A DNA stretch of 64,000 bases, taken from assembly GCA_949128115.1 (NCBI GenBank), contig OX421962.1, positions 59,003,787 to 59,067,786 on the forward strand, in the 5' to 3' direction. Shown one piece after another: positions 13,131 to 23,736 of this stretch; position 1 is the first letter of the stretch; every line of letters begins with the position of its first letter. The notes below the pieces were generated by a model. It worked only from the letters and a program-made list of their open reading frames with translations. It was not told the origin of the DNA and did not search any database. The stretch is from Anaspis maculata. Lineage: Eukaryota > Arthropoda > Insecta > Coleoptera > Scraptiidae. Made by a program: the position numbers and the translations under genes.

Positions 13131-13638
13131 GGTGTTTCAGGGATGATGTCAAAAAATTTATTTGTGGGTAGATCTCAATAAAATATGACAAAAACCTATA
13201 TACCATATTGCAAAGTTCGACCTTATGACGGAGATACAGCCCTCCAAAGTACACTTTTTTGGATTTCAAAAATATGTAACTCAAGAACGTTTCGACAAAT
13301 TCAGCTCTTATTTAGCATAAGCTGGTTTGTCATAATTATCTATCAACCTGCCATCTTTGGAAAGAATCCAACCAGTGGCGTAGAAGTTATAACAGGTCAT
13401 CTTAAGTCAACTTTTCTTCGGATGCTTCTAAATTATTGATCCTCATAACTCCTACACCACTGGTTGGACTTTTTCCAAATTTGGCAGGTTGATAGTTGAT
13501 TATGTTGAACCAGATTTTGCTGAATTAAAGCTGAATTTGTCGAAACGTTTCTGAGTTACAAATTTTTGAAATCCGAAAAAAGTGAATTTTGGAGGGCTGT
13601 ATTTTCCGTCATCAGGCCTAACGTTGCAAGATGGTATA
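13131..13638. mobile_element. Palindromic fold-back element, copy 1 (right end missing)
   Basis: The left arm starts GGTGTTTCAGGGATGATG and is followed, after a centre near 13435, by its inverted complement. The right arm stops at GCAAGATGGTATAC, lacking the outermost roughly 70 bases present on the left. No coding capacity was seen. It directly abuts copy 2. Confidence 0.8.
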
Positions 13639-14228
13639 CAGGGTGCTCCAGGGATGATAGCAAAAAATTCAACTGTGAGTAGATCTCGTCAAAATACGAT
13701 GAAAACCTATATACCATTTTGCAAAGTTCGGCTTCATGACAAAGATACAACCCTTGACAATTCATTTTTTTCGGATTTCAAAAATTTGTAACTTGGGAAC
13801 GTTTCGACAAAATAAGCTTGAATCCAACATAAGCTGGTTCATCAACATTATCTATCAACCTCCAAAATTTTAAAAGAATCCAACCAGTAACATAGAAATT
13901 ATGAGGGTTCGTCTTACGTCAACTTTTCTTCAGATTCTTCTAAATTATTGACCCTCGTAACTCTCACGCCACTGGCTGGATTCTTTCAAAATTTGCCAGG
14001 TCGGTGGATAGTTTCGACAAACCAGTCTATGGTGAATTTAAGTTAATTTCATCGGAACGTTCCTGAGTTACAAATTTTTGAAATCCGAAAAAAGTGAACT
14101 TTGAAAGACTGTATATCTTCCTCAATAATAACTAGGCCAAACTTTGCAAAATGGCATGTAGGTTTTCATCTCGAAATCTACCCACCCACAGTTGAATTTT
14201 TTGCTATCATCCCTGAAACACTCTGTAC
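13639..14228. mobile_element. Palindromic fold-back element, copy 2 (complete)
   Basis: It starts CAGGGTGCTCCAGGGATGAT and ends ATCATCCCTGAAACACTCTG, so both termini are present as inverted repeats around a centre near 13935. It is homologous to the element at 13131-13638 in the same orientation; together they form a head-to-tail pair. Confidence 0.8.
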
Positions 14229-14859
14229 AGTGTACATGTTCTAGTCTGTTATATTGACCGCTCAGAGCTCTGGCTCGCTTCCTCGTCAACTTTTTTTCTA
14301 TTGATCTCTTCCCCTAAATTGATACAATATTGTGTTTACAAAACAAATTTGTGTACAAAATTGTTTACAATATTATGTATTTATCAGCACAGTTCTCCGT
14401 TTGTTAGGGTTGCTTGTTTTTGTTCCAACCTCGTGTTCCTCCTTCACTTGACCAGTGGATAACTTTCGATGAGTTCACAATAAACGATTATTATTGTTAT
14501 ACTCTTTGTTTTTCTTTCAAGCTTCTTACCCCTACAGCACTCTAATTTGCTCTGTGGTCCCGTATTTACTTTTATTTTCACACATTTTCGCTTCTTTTCT
14601 GTACAAATTTAGTTCAGTTCTTCAAATTTCTTACCCACCCAGCACTCCATCCCGCTCTCAGGTGCTGTAGTTTTATTTATTTTCTTGATTTTCAACACTT
14701 ATCATGCTTATTCTCTCAATTTCTCACCCGCTCATTACCCCGATTCGCTCTGTGGTGGCGTAATTTGGATAATTTTATTCTTGAAAACTACTGGAAAATC
14801 AGCAAATTTTTCTTTCGATTTTGATTTCTGACACCGTCTTGAGTCCATTTCTGCTTTTG
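14229..14859. other. No gene seen
   Basis: T-rich sequence without coding character or recognised repeat. It lies between two groups of fold-back elements. Confidence 0.4.
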
Positions 14860-15121
14860 GAATTTTCCCGTCGACTTTTGCTTCGAGGGGGGACATCTGA
14901 AGCAAACATTGGCAAATTTCTATCTTCAACCATGCAACTTTGAAATTTCAAATGACACTACCTACTTTGTGATACATAAAATTAAAAAGGATTTAAATCT
15001 ATTTCAGCAGTAATATTTTAAAATTTTTTAGACCCCTTCCCTAAAAAGTGCCACCTAAATTCACCCCGTCGCTCTCCTCACCCCAACTCCAAAATCTAAA
15101 ATGGCACTACCTACTTTGTGA

Positions 15122-16046
15122 TACAGGGTGTCCGTTTTTCGAGGCTAAGCATGGGTATCTCGCTTATCTTCAGAGATACAGAGTCGGTTAAATTAGAAAA
15201 AAGTTGCGAATTTTCATGACGATCAATGATCCAAAAATATATTTGACTTGTCAGTTTTAGTTTCCGAGATATCGAGAAAAAACAGAAATTTGTAATTTTT
15301 GTTTTTATTTTTTATTTGAAAAATGGTTGAAGGTAGTCTTTTCTAGTTAAGACATTGTGAAGGCACTTTTTCAAGATGAATTCAATGTTGCCAAAATCTT
15401 CATTCTAGCTTCCAAAACAACCGAGATATGACATTCAACTTTTTTTTCTCTTATGGGCGCCATATTGGATTTTGACATTTTTTAATACAATTTTATTGTC
15501 TGGTTACAACGATGTGTCACATGCCACTGTTGAATTTATGCTTTAGAGCAAAAAACATTTGAAATTTTTTCAAAGAGTGCTTTGGAAACAGAATCAGCAT
15601 CGACAATTAAAAAAAAAACGTAAATGTCAAACATTTATTCAACAATGACATGTGGCACATCGTTCTAACCAGATAAGAATACCGTATTCAAAAATATCAA
15701 AATCCAATATGGCGCCCATTAGAGAAAAAAGTTGAATGTCGTATCTCGGTTGTTTTGAAAGCTAAAATAAAGATTTTGGCAGATTTGGATTCCCCTTGAA
15801 AAAGTGCCCTGACAATGGCTAGATTAGAAAAGGCCACCTTCAACCGTTTTTTGAGTAAAAAATGAAAACAAAAATCAAAATCCTGTTTTTTCACGATATC
15901 TCAAAAACGAAAATCGATACGTCAAATTTCTTTTTGGATCATTGATCGTCATGAAAATGCGCAACTTTTTCCTAATTTAACCGACTTTGTATCTCTTAAG
16001 ATAAGCGAGATACCCATGCTTAGCCTCGAAAAACGGACACCTGTAT
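15122..16046. mobile_element. Long palindromic element, about 0.92 kb
   Basis: It begins TACAGGGTGTCCGTTTTTCG and ends CGAAAAACGGACACCTGTAT. The two halves are inverted copies along nearly their whole length, for example AATATGGCGCCCATTAGAG near 15706 against CTCTTATGGGCGCCATATT near 15450. The centre is near 15585. No transposase is encoded. Confidence 0.85.
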
Positions 16047-16192
16047 ATCAGTTTGAAGAAAATTAAATTTTCGTTCCAAAAAAATATTGTTCAAATTTTC
16101 AAATCTCCCCTTCCTTTTTCTAAAATACTTCGAATGTCCAATTCAATGGGGGAAGTGTTGAAAATTGAGAAAAAAATTCAGAGAGAGAATTA

Positions 16193-17718
16193 ATAGGCCA
16201 GGCGGTATGTCGGTAAAATCACTACAATCTGGAAAAAACTTCGACCAAAGCTTTTATGGTGTCAAACTCTTCGTGAGGTCAGTAGGTATCTACCACTGAG
16301 TTTCCGCCCAAAAACGAGTTGTGCTGATTCCTCCACATCTGCACGAAGGTGAAGGATGCCTTGAAAGTGCAAAAAGACCTGCTGAACCTTCGTACTTTTT
16401 CGTTATATTTGCCTCAGTGCAAACGCACAACTCTTACGCAAACATTGGAAGCATCTGTCATCATCTCTGTGCCAGTCTTACTGTTAGAAAAAAAGATTTC
16501 TTTGTGTGGGTCAGATAAATTACATTTAATCGTTTTTCTTCACATGAAAACCATGGAGCAACATGTATTTTGTATGTTTTCTAATAACTCGTATCCATTG
16601 AACCCATTTATGGCGTTAAAATTTCAATAACAGCATTTTTAAAGATCCTGCCCGCTAAGAAGTGAGTAATTTTCACCCGCCTGTTAAGCAGCAATTTTTT
16701 CAATTTTACCAAACACCGTTTGCGAAAATTTTATAAGGAATTGAAAGCTCAAACTCTTCTCTAACTATATCGTGCCTGGCTTAATCGCGGCACGCACTTG
16801 AAAGTCTAAAAAACTTCTTTCTTTTCGAGCGATCCTATTTCACCCGCGTGCGGCCGTGCCTACTTGACATAGACCGTACTGATTACACGAGCTTAGAAAT
16901 GTACTCTTTTTTGGCTTCAAAACACGACCATTATTATTAAGACTTTGTACATTGATTTATGAAGAAATTATATATTATTTGGTCAATAATAGTCGTGTTT
17001 TAAAGCTGGAAGAGAGTACATTTCCAAGCTTTTGTAATCAGTCCGGTCTATGTCAAGTAGGCACGGCCGCACGCGGATAAAATAAACAGCTCGAAAAGAA
17101 ATCAGTTTCCTACACTTTCAAAAAGCGTGCCGCGGTTAAGCCAGACATAATATCATTAGAAAAAAGTTCCAGCTTGTCATTCCTTATAAAATTTTCAAGA
17201 ACGGTGTTTGGTAAAATTGAAAAAATTGCTGCTGAACAGGCGGGTGAAAATTGTTCACTTCTTAGCGGGCAACATCTTCAAAAATGCTGTTATTGGAATT
17301 TTAACACCATGAATGGGTTCAGTGGGTACGAGTTATTAGAAAACATCCAAAATACATGTTGCTCCATCGTTTTCTTTTGTGGAAAAACAATTAAATGTGA
17401 TTTATCTGACCCGCACAAGGAAATCATTTTTTTCAACAGTAAGACTGACACAGAGATGATGACAAATGCTTCCAATGTTTGCGTAAGAGTTGTACGTTTG
17501 CATTGAGGCAAATAAAATGAAAAAGTACGGGGGTTTAACAGGTCTTTTTGCACCTTCAAGACATCTTTTACCTTTGGGCAGATGTGGAGGAATCAGCACA
17601 ACTCGTTTTTGGGCGGAAACTCAGTGGTAGATACCTACTGACCTTAGGAAGAGTTTGACACCATAAAAGCTTTGGTCGGAATTTTTTCTATCCAGAATGA
17701 CCTACCGCCTGGCCTATA
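16193..17718. mobile_element. Long palindromic element, about 1.53 kb
   Basis: The left end AGGCCAGGCGGTATG is matched by ACCTACCGCCTGGCCT at the right end. Inner segments pair as well, such as GGAATCAGCACAACTCG at 17590 against CGAGTTGTGCTGATTCC at 16315. The centre is near 16955. ORFs of 60-110 codons in both arms are mirror images and carry no known domain. Confidence 0.85.
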
Positions 17719-18182
17719 ATTTCCCTTTGATCCAATCTTGGTCAATTTTAAAGTTGGGTGGGGGAGAGTGAAGGGGTGAATTTGGATAGCACTTTTTTCA
17801 CCCAAAACTCTCTTCCTTGATTCTATTTAAGATTGAACTGACTAAACTGAAACAAGTTTGGGGATCTAGAATATCAAATTGGGACACTCAAGAGAATTTT
17901 TGGAGAAAAAGGGTGGGGTTAAAATTTTTAAAAACATTATTTTCAGAAAGAGAATCCAATTCTCTTCAATTTGATGTATCGCAAGCAAGGTAGGTGTGGT
18001 GTCATTTGAAATTTCAAAGTCGGGGTGGGTGGAGGTGCACGGGTTGAAAATAGAAACTCGCCAATGTATGATTTAGGTGTCCCCCTCTAAACAAAAATCG
18101 AAGGGTCTCGGGAAATTTTTTAACTTTCACCAGGCAAAAATTTATTCAGGGTGGCTCCTTTCCACTGAAACACCCTGTATGA

Positions 18183-19255
18183 GCCGGGTCCTTTAATTTG
18201 ATTTTTAGTGTTTCTGTGTTTGTGTGCTTAGTGCGTGAAGTGGCATGTAGTTCTAGCCAGTAATTATATTCTACCTGGAAAACATTTATCGTAGTTCTGC
18301 ACATCACAGAAGAGGCACCACATTCGTATCACAACATTCAAAACTCAAAAAAGTTTAGAACACTTTAGTTTTTTCTTTCAAGTAGCAAAAACAATTTCAC
18401 AATGTATTAAGAAAGAAGAGTATCCAAGTATCGTGTACATTAATCAAAACACGATCCCTTCAATCCAGAAACAACAATAAAGTCACGTTGTTCAACATTA
18501 ACAATCGACACTTTCACACTGTAATTTCTTCTTCGTCCCTGTCGCGCTTTGCTGTGCCACAGCCGAACCCGAACCGTGTTACTCTTCCCACAGCTCGAGC
18601 GATAAATATTTTAAGATTTTACCGAACGCCCTACTTAATAGCATCTTAATTGATAATTCACGGCAGCACTTAACAAAGAACTTCACAACTCCGGGATGAT
18701 TGAGAAACTTGCAAAATAAATTGGAATTTCGAGGCGTGTAATTATGATAAAACCATCAAAATTCTATTTACCCGGAACACGGGCGCTACTTACAGGAGAG
18801 AGCACACAAAATTCGATCACAACGTTCAGTTTCGTACTAACCTACTGAATTTTGACCGTGTCGAGTTAATTTTGGCAATACGTCGGCCAAGGGGTCGCGC
18901 CGGTTTTGTTTTGGGGACGGCACAACAGCAATACCGATAACACTTGTTGGCTTACAAAAGTTTAGAGGTAGGTACGTGATGTGATGCGACATGACAATCA
19001 TCATGTAGTACGTGAAGAACTACCGAAGGTAGTAGTTATTTTAGTCTGTGAACTATAATCTAAAAATTGCATCTCCAGCTGTAGATACTGAAATAGATCT
19101 CGTTTCTTGTTTACGTGTACGCGATTGCATCTCCTTCATAAATCATCTCCCTTGGCAATTTTTTCACTAAACCCTATCATGGACTACCTACCTATACCTA
19201 CTTCACATACTAGTATGGAGGCATAGGTCGTTCCGTGTGCAGCTTCATGAAGATA
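18183..19255. other. No gene seen
   Basis: AT-rich sequence without a convincing ORF, RNA gene or repeat boundary. A GC-richer patch at about 18530-18600 and 18880-18920 has no assignable function. Confidence 0.4.
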
Positions 19256-20275
19256 TACAGGTGGTCCAGGTTTATGTAAAAAAAATTATACAGAGTCGAT
19301 AGAAAATCAAAAAAGAAGAGGACCTGCCCTAAAAACTATATATCTGAAGCGCACAATAACGGAGCTATAAGCCTTCAAAGTTGAGCAAAAAATTTAGTTT
19401 TTTCGGAAATAACTTTTGAACCATTGGACCGATTGAGTCCAAATTTTGCATAGATATATTTGTCAAATATTTACATACTAAGCTAGTGCTGGGAATAAAT
19501 TTCTGGAAAATTGTTTAATGGCGTAGGTGGAAGAGGTGAGCCCTTTTTTACCCAGATATCTTCGACGGCGCTGGATATTTTTTAAAAATGATCAATTCTT
19601 TTGATTTTCCGGTCAATTTTGGGGGGAAAATTTCCGTGGTTTTTCTATGATTGGAGCAACCGTTTTCAGGATATTTCAGTTTGAATAAACAAAAACACTC
19701 AATTGAATCAGCACCTTTCCGGTCGAGATCTTCCAATCCGGAACGCTTTTTTCAAAAAACAATTCAAAAAATGATATTATGTGAATCACAATGTTTTTTT
19801 TTATTGAGCGATCTTTGCAGCCTCATAAGTGTCTTGGTTTGAAAAAGTGATACGAAAGTGTTTTTTTTTTTTCATTCCAACTGAAATATCTCCAAAACGG
19901 TTTCTCTAATCATGGAAAAACCATGGAAGTTTCTCTTCCACTCCAGAATTGACTGGAAAATCCAAAAAATTGATCATTTTCTAAAAATATCCAGTGACGT
20001 CAAAGATATATGGGTAAAAAGAGGCTCACCCCCTTTAACCTACGCCACTGAACAATTTTTAAGAAATTCATTCTGAGTACTAACTTGGTATGCATTTGAT
20101 AACTATCTGTGCAAAATTTGGGCTCAATCGGTCCAATGGTTCAAAAGTAATTCCGGAAAAACTAAATCTTCAGATGATAAATAGTTTTTAGGACAGGTCA
20201 TCTCCTTTTTTGATTCTCAATCGACTCAATGAAACACAAATGAAAATTTTTCTACGAAACCTGGACGACACTATA
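19256..20275. mobile_element. Long palindromic element, about 1.0 kb
   Basis: The left end reads TACAGGTGGTCCAGGTTT and the right end AACCTGGACGACACTATA. Internal blocks pair across a centre near 19765, for example CCATTGGACCGATTGAG against CTCAATCGGTCCAATGG. No protein coding. Confidence 0.85.
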
Positions 20276-20422
20276 GCTATATCTCAATCGATTCCTGGGT
20301 CATCAAGAACCACGAAGGTGATAAATAACAACTGGCTGTAGTTACCTCGTTTGTTGTTCAACGCATATATTTTTTTAAAACATTTTTCTAGCATTTTTTA
20401 AGCATCTCCGCAAACTGCTCTG

Positions 20423-20513
20423 GTTCCAGTTTTATTCGTAAGCGCAGCATCGAGGGCCAATGAGCGATGCTGCGCTTACGACTGAAAGAAAAACAAGCTA
20501 AACGCACCTTTAC
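20423..20513. repeat. MITE-like inverted-repeat element, copy 2 (short)
   Basis: Contains CGTAAGCGCAGCATCG and its inverted partner CGATGCTGCGCTTACG, followed by AAACGCACCTTTA. It is related to the copies at 1-136 and 35481-35652 but shorter. Confidence 0.6.
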
Positions 20514-22514
20514 ACCTACCTGATTGTTGATTTGATCAATCAGAAAAGATCCCCAGAAAAATCGTCTCCCGCCACTACACCTAGGTACACCTTTATATGA
20601 ACCCTTATCATACCTTTAATAGGAATAGGTCCCTACCTACCTAATAGTGCATAGGTACTACCGAGCTTACTACCTATACTTACACCTTTGTTTTGTAGGA
20701 GATCCCATCTCCGGCACTAGGCTTTATTCTATTAGAAAATTACTACATAAAAATGATCTAAAAATAGGTTCTATCTAAAATTCCAACCGAAAATTGGAAG
20801 TAGATCTGCTCTAAATTTAGGATGTAAACACAATCTCGAAATCAAGTTACAGAACATTACCAGTAGTAGCACAAAACCACGTGTTCACCTACTAAATTGG
20901 CTGACGGCAAAGCCGAAGATGCAGGAGAATTCGTGACATCACGAAAAACTTGTTGCCAGAAGGTATTTTTAAAACACTGAAAATTTGTACTCTGCTATTA
21001 TTCTTGGCCCCATCATCATTCGGATGATTTACAACATTACGACCCATTCTTTTTATATGAATTATAATATATATTGTTATTTTCAGTTCACGTTGTTTGA
21101 AAACATAGATACCTAGGTACCTATGCACTTGTACCTACATCTTTTGATCTAACATACCTGCACTTTTCCAACTGAATCTCAAATCCAATTTGTGCGAAAA
21201 TATGCATTAAGAGGATTAGGGTACTTACTTCTTTTCAAAGTCAAGAAATCAAAAACATTGAGCTTTCACTTTTATTTTGAAAAAAATTTTCATCCCATAA
21301 AAATGCCCATTTTTCCAACGATATATTTCAATTCAACGTTCAAGGTTTTAGGCAATTGTCCAAGATTCCGCATTGTAACAAGTAAAAACCATAACAATTT
21401 TACTTTCGTACCTAATTGACCAATTAATTTTAATGTTTGATGACATAATGCAAATGAACCTTGAAACCTGCTGCACGTAGGTGCTTCCCCGAAAATAGGA
21501 TCCAAAATCAAAATGAAAAAAAAAATTTCAAGATGATTTTTTTTTATTGTGAAGTAGGTAGGTAGGTAGGCCCACCTAAAATTGTTTTATTCGCTCTTAG
21601 TGACGGATTTTAATTTTAGAAGATTTTGAGCTATGAATAATCATCCACTGAAAGCGTTGCGTTGTCTAAATCTGAACAAGACATTTTTTACATGCAGCTG
21701 CAGTTGTTTTTGCAAAAGTGGCGGTGGATTTATTGCATACATTATTTTGAAATTATTTTGGATGTTTTCTGAAGTCTTGCAACGTTTTCTTAGTCACGTA
21801 CAAAACATGCATGGTAGGTAGGTATGTACGTATGCGTATGTAAGCATTTTTCATTTACCTATACATATATCAATAGGTAGGTATTTAGGAAAGGGAAGAA
21901 ACAGGGGTACAAACATAGGTACAAGTATCGGGCAATTCAAAATACTTGGCAGACATGGGCTGGAGTACCTAAAGGTTGTATTGTAAGGAAGTCATCAGGG
22001 AACAGGAAAAATAATTTAATAAAATATACTGCCGAGCAAAATTATTAGTGTTGCACTTTTTAGCGCTTTTTCCCCCCAAAAAAAATGGGAAAAACGCGCT
22101 CCTAGCTTCACTTTGTGTAAGCGCTGGTCAATGCTGTCAATAGTACCTACATTTGTACAATGTCCAGGATGTCAAGTTGACCAATGGTTTTCGTCACTCT
22201 TGGCCGCCATCTTTTATCTGCTATTTTGAATTTCTCTGAAAGTGGCCTGATTTGAGTGGAATTACAGGCGATGTGGACTTCATTAGGATACATCCAATTT
22301 TGTACAAATGATACTCTGCCGCCATCTTAGCCGCCATATTAAAATCTCTTATTAGTGGAACGGTTTTCATGAAACTTGGAACTTACCAATGTCTAGCACG
22401 ATCATTCTGATTTTACAAGCCGAATTTTTAGATTCTGCCGCTATTTTAGCCACCATATTGAAGTTTCTGCCCAAATAACGGTAGAACCCTAATTAACATC
22501 TTGCGTCCATTAAT
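20514..22514. other. No gene seen; CTAC/GTAG simple repeats
   Basis: Repeated CCTACCTA and TAGGTAGG motifs occur at about 20590-20700, 21550-21570 and 21815-21890. A fragment at about 22027-22060, TACTGCCGAGCAAAATT with GTGTTGCAC, resembles the terminal repeat of the element at 49787-50335, but no right end was seen. Confidence 0.4.
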
Positions 22515-22519
22515 CTTTC
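22515..22519. repeat. Target-site duplication, left (CTTTC)
   Basis: CTTTC directly precedes the 5' LTR and is repeated directly after the 3' LTR at 30023-30027. A 5-bp duplication is usual for BEL/Pao integration. Confidence 0.9.
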
Positions 22520-23487
22520 TGTCTCGGCCCCGTTCATTGAAAACTACATTCGTGTGCACTGAGGGTATGCAACCCAAAATATCCCTGTGTTGTCCAAGTC
22601 CTCACCCGTCACCCCCTGTTCGGTGTGCCTGGCACTTGGCTGTCAGGCGCAAGCGTAAACGAGCTCCAGCACTTTCTTCGGCCGTCTTCGGCATTCTTCG
22701 GCTTTCTTTCCGCTCGTGCCTTTGCCGCTTCGTTCGAAGCGGTGTCGATCTCCGTACGTCGAGCGGGAAGCCACGCCGTCTTTTTTTTTGGTCATCGTTC
22801 TCGCGGCCATCTTGTCGTGCCATCGGCGTACATTCGTACTCGACCAGAAGCCCATCCAAGGCCCATCGCGTCCGATAGTGACTCCTGGAGGATCTCTGCA
22901 GCATCTCCAAGTCCAGAAAGCGGCAGTTTTCACCGCTTTCACCGGGGAGCGGCTTGGACCAGCCAGCCGCACACAAAGCTCCAGTTTCGGACGGGATCGA
23001 GTCGTTCGTCCGCCATTTTGGTGACGAACACGGGCACTCGTGCATTTCAAAAGGAAATCCACCACCAGAACGGCCATCCACCACGACGCCGCCTTCGGAC
23101 TCCGCCAGGACGACGCCGCCACCGAATAAGATCCCGTAAGTTCCATATTTTCCATTGTTTTTACCATTTACCGTTTATTCCCGTTTGCCGGGGTGTATAC
23201 CTTCAGTGCAGTTCGTCTCGTCTTCAGGACGCCACTCGGCGCCAGCGAATCTGCCCCCGATCAGAACCACTCGGATTTTTCATTTCATTTAATTCACATT
23301 GTTTTTTTTTTATTGTTTTGTAATTCTGTCTGTTTGTGTTTTTTTTTCTTTGTTTTGCATTAAAGTTTTTGATTGTTGTTGTGAATTTTATTTCTGACTG
23401 TCGCTTGCTGCTTTCCTAATCCAAGAGTTATTGTTTTAATGCAGCCTTCATCGGAAGGCTGCCGTCTTTATGTGTACCGCGCTAACA
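22520..23487 (+). repeat. 5' LTR of BEL/Pao element
   Basis: It begins TGTCTCGGCC and ends GCGCTAACA, so it has the TG...CA termini of LTRs. It is 968 bp, the same length as the copy at 29055-30022. The short ORFs inside it are repeated in the other LTR and lie in GC-rich control sequence, so they are not annotated as genes. Confidence 0.95.
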
Positions 23488-23494
23488 TATAAAT

Positions 23495-23512
23495 TGGTCC
23501 TTCGTAGCCGGA
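23495..23512 (+). promoter_or_regulatory. Primer-binding site candidate
   Basis: TGGTCCTTCGTAGCCGGA begins 7 bases after the 5' LTR. Its TGG complements a tRNA CCA end. The rest resembles the complement of the 3' end of an animal tRNA-Tyr, but with one extra or altered base, so the primer identity is uncertain. Confidence 0.6.
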
Positions 23513-23736
23513 TACAGGCTAAGCATGGTACAGTCAGGAATTTAATTCACCTCACCATTGAAACTTTAAAGTCACGGGTCAAACCCACGTGACACTTGTG
23601 CGTTGGTCCAGCGTGTTGATCAATTCGTTTTTCGCCCGTCTCATTCGCACTTTTTCACCTGGGTTGGGTTCGCCATTCAGGTACGCCAACCTAAGGGTCA
23701 GTTGCTTTGTTTTCATTTTTCTTTGTGTCGTACACA

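Larger units (their letters stand above)
14860..18182. mobile_element. Outer fold-back element interrupted by two others
   Basis: The left arm, about 14880-15110, includes AACTTTGAAATTTCAAATGACA and CCTAAATTCACCCCGTCG. Its inverted homologue lies at about 17740-18110, including TGTCATTTGAAATTTCAAAG. Between the arms sit two other palindromes, at 15122-16046 and 16193-17718. The right terminus ends GAAACACCCTGTAT near 18180. The matching left terminus was not found, so the left arm may be truncated. Confidence 0.6.

Noticed and set aside
17174..17599. Overlapping ORFs of 65-110 codons
   Set aside because: They are mirror images of ORFs at 16321-16630, because both lie in arms of the same palindrome.
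22602..23323. ORFs of 100-230 codons on both strands in the 5' LTR, repeated in the 3' LTR
   Set aside because: They overlap one another on both strands in GC-rich LTR sequence, and are identical because the LTRs are. No known domain; BEL/Pao LTRs are not coding.
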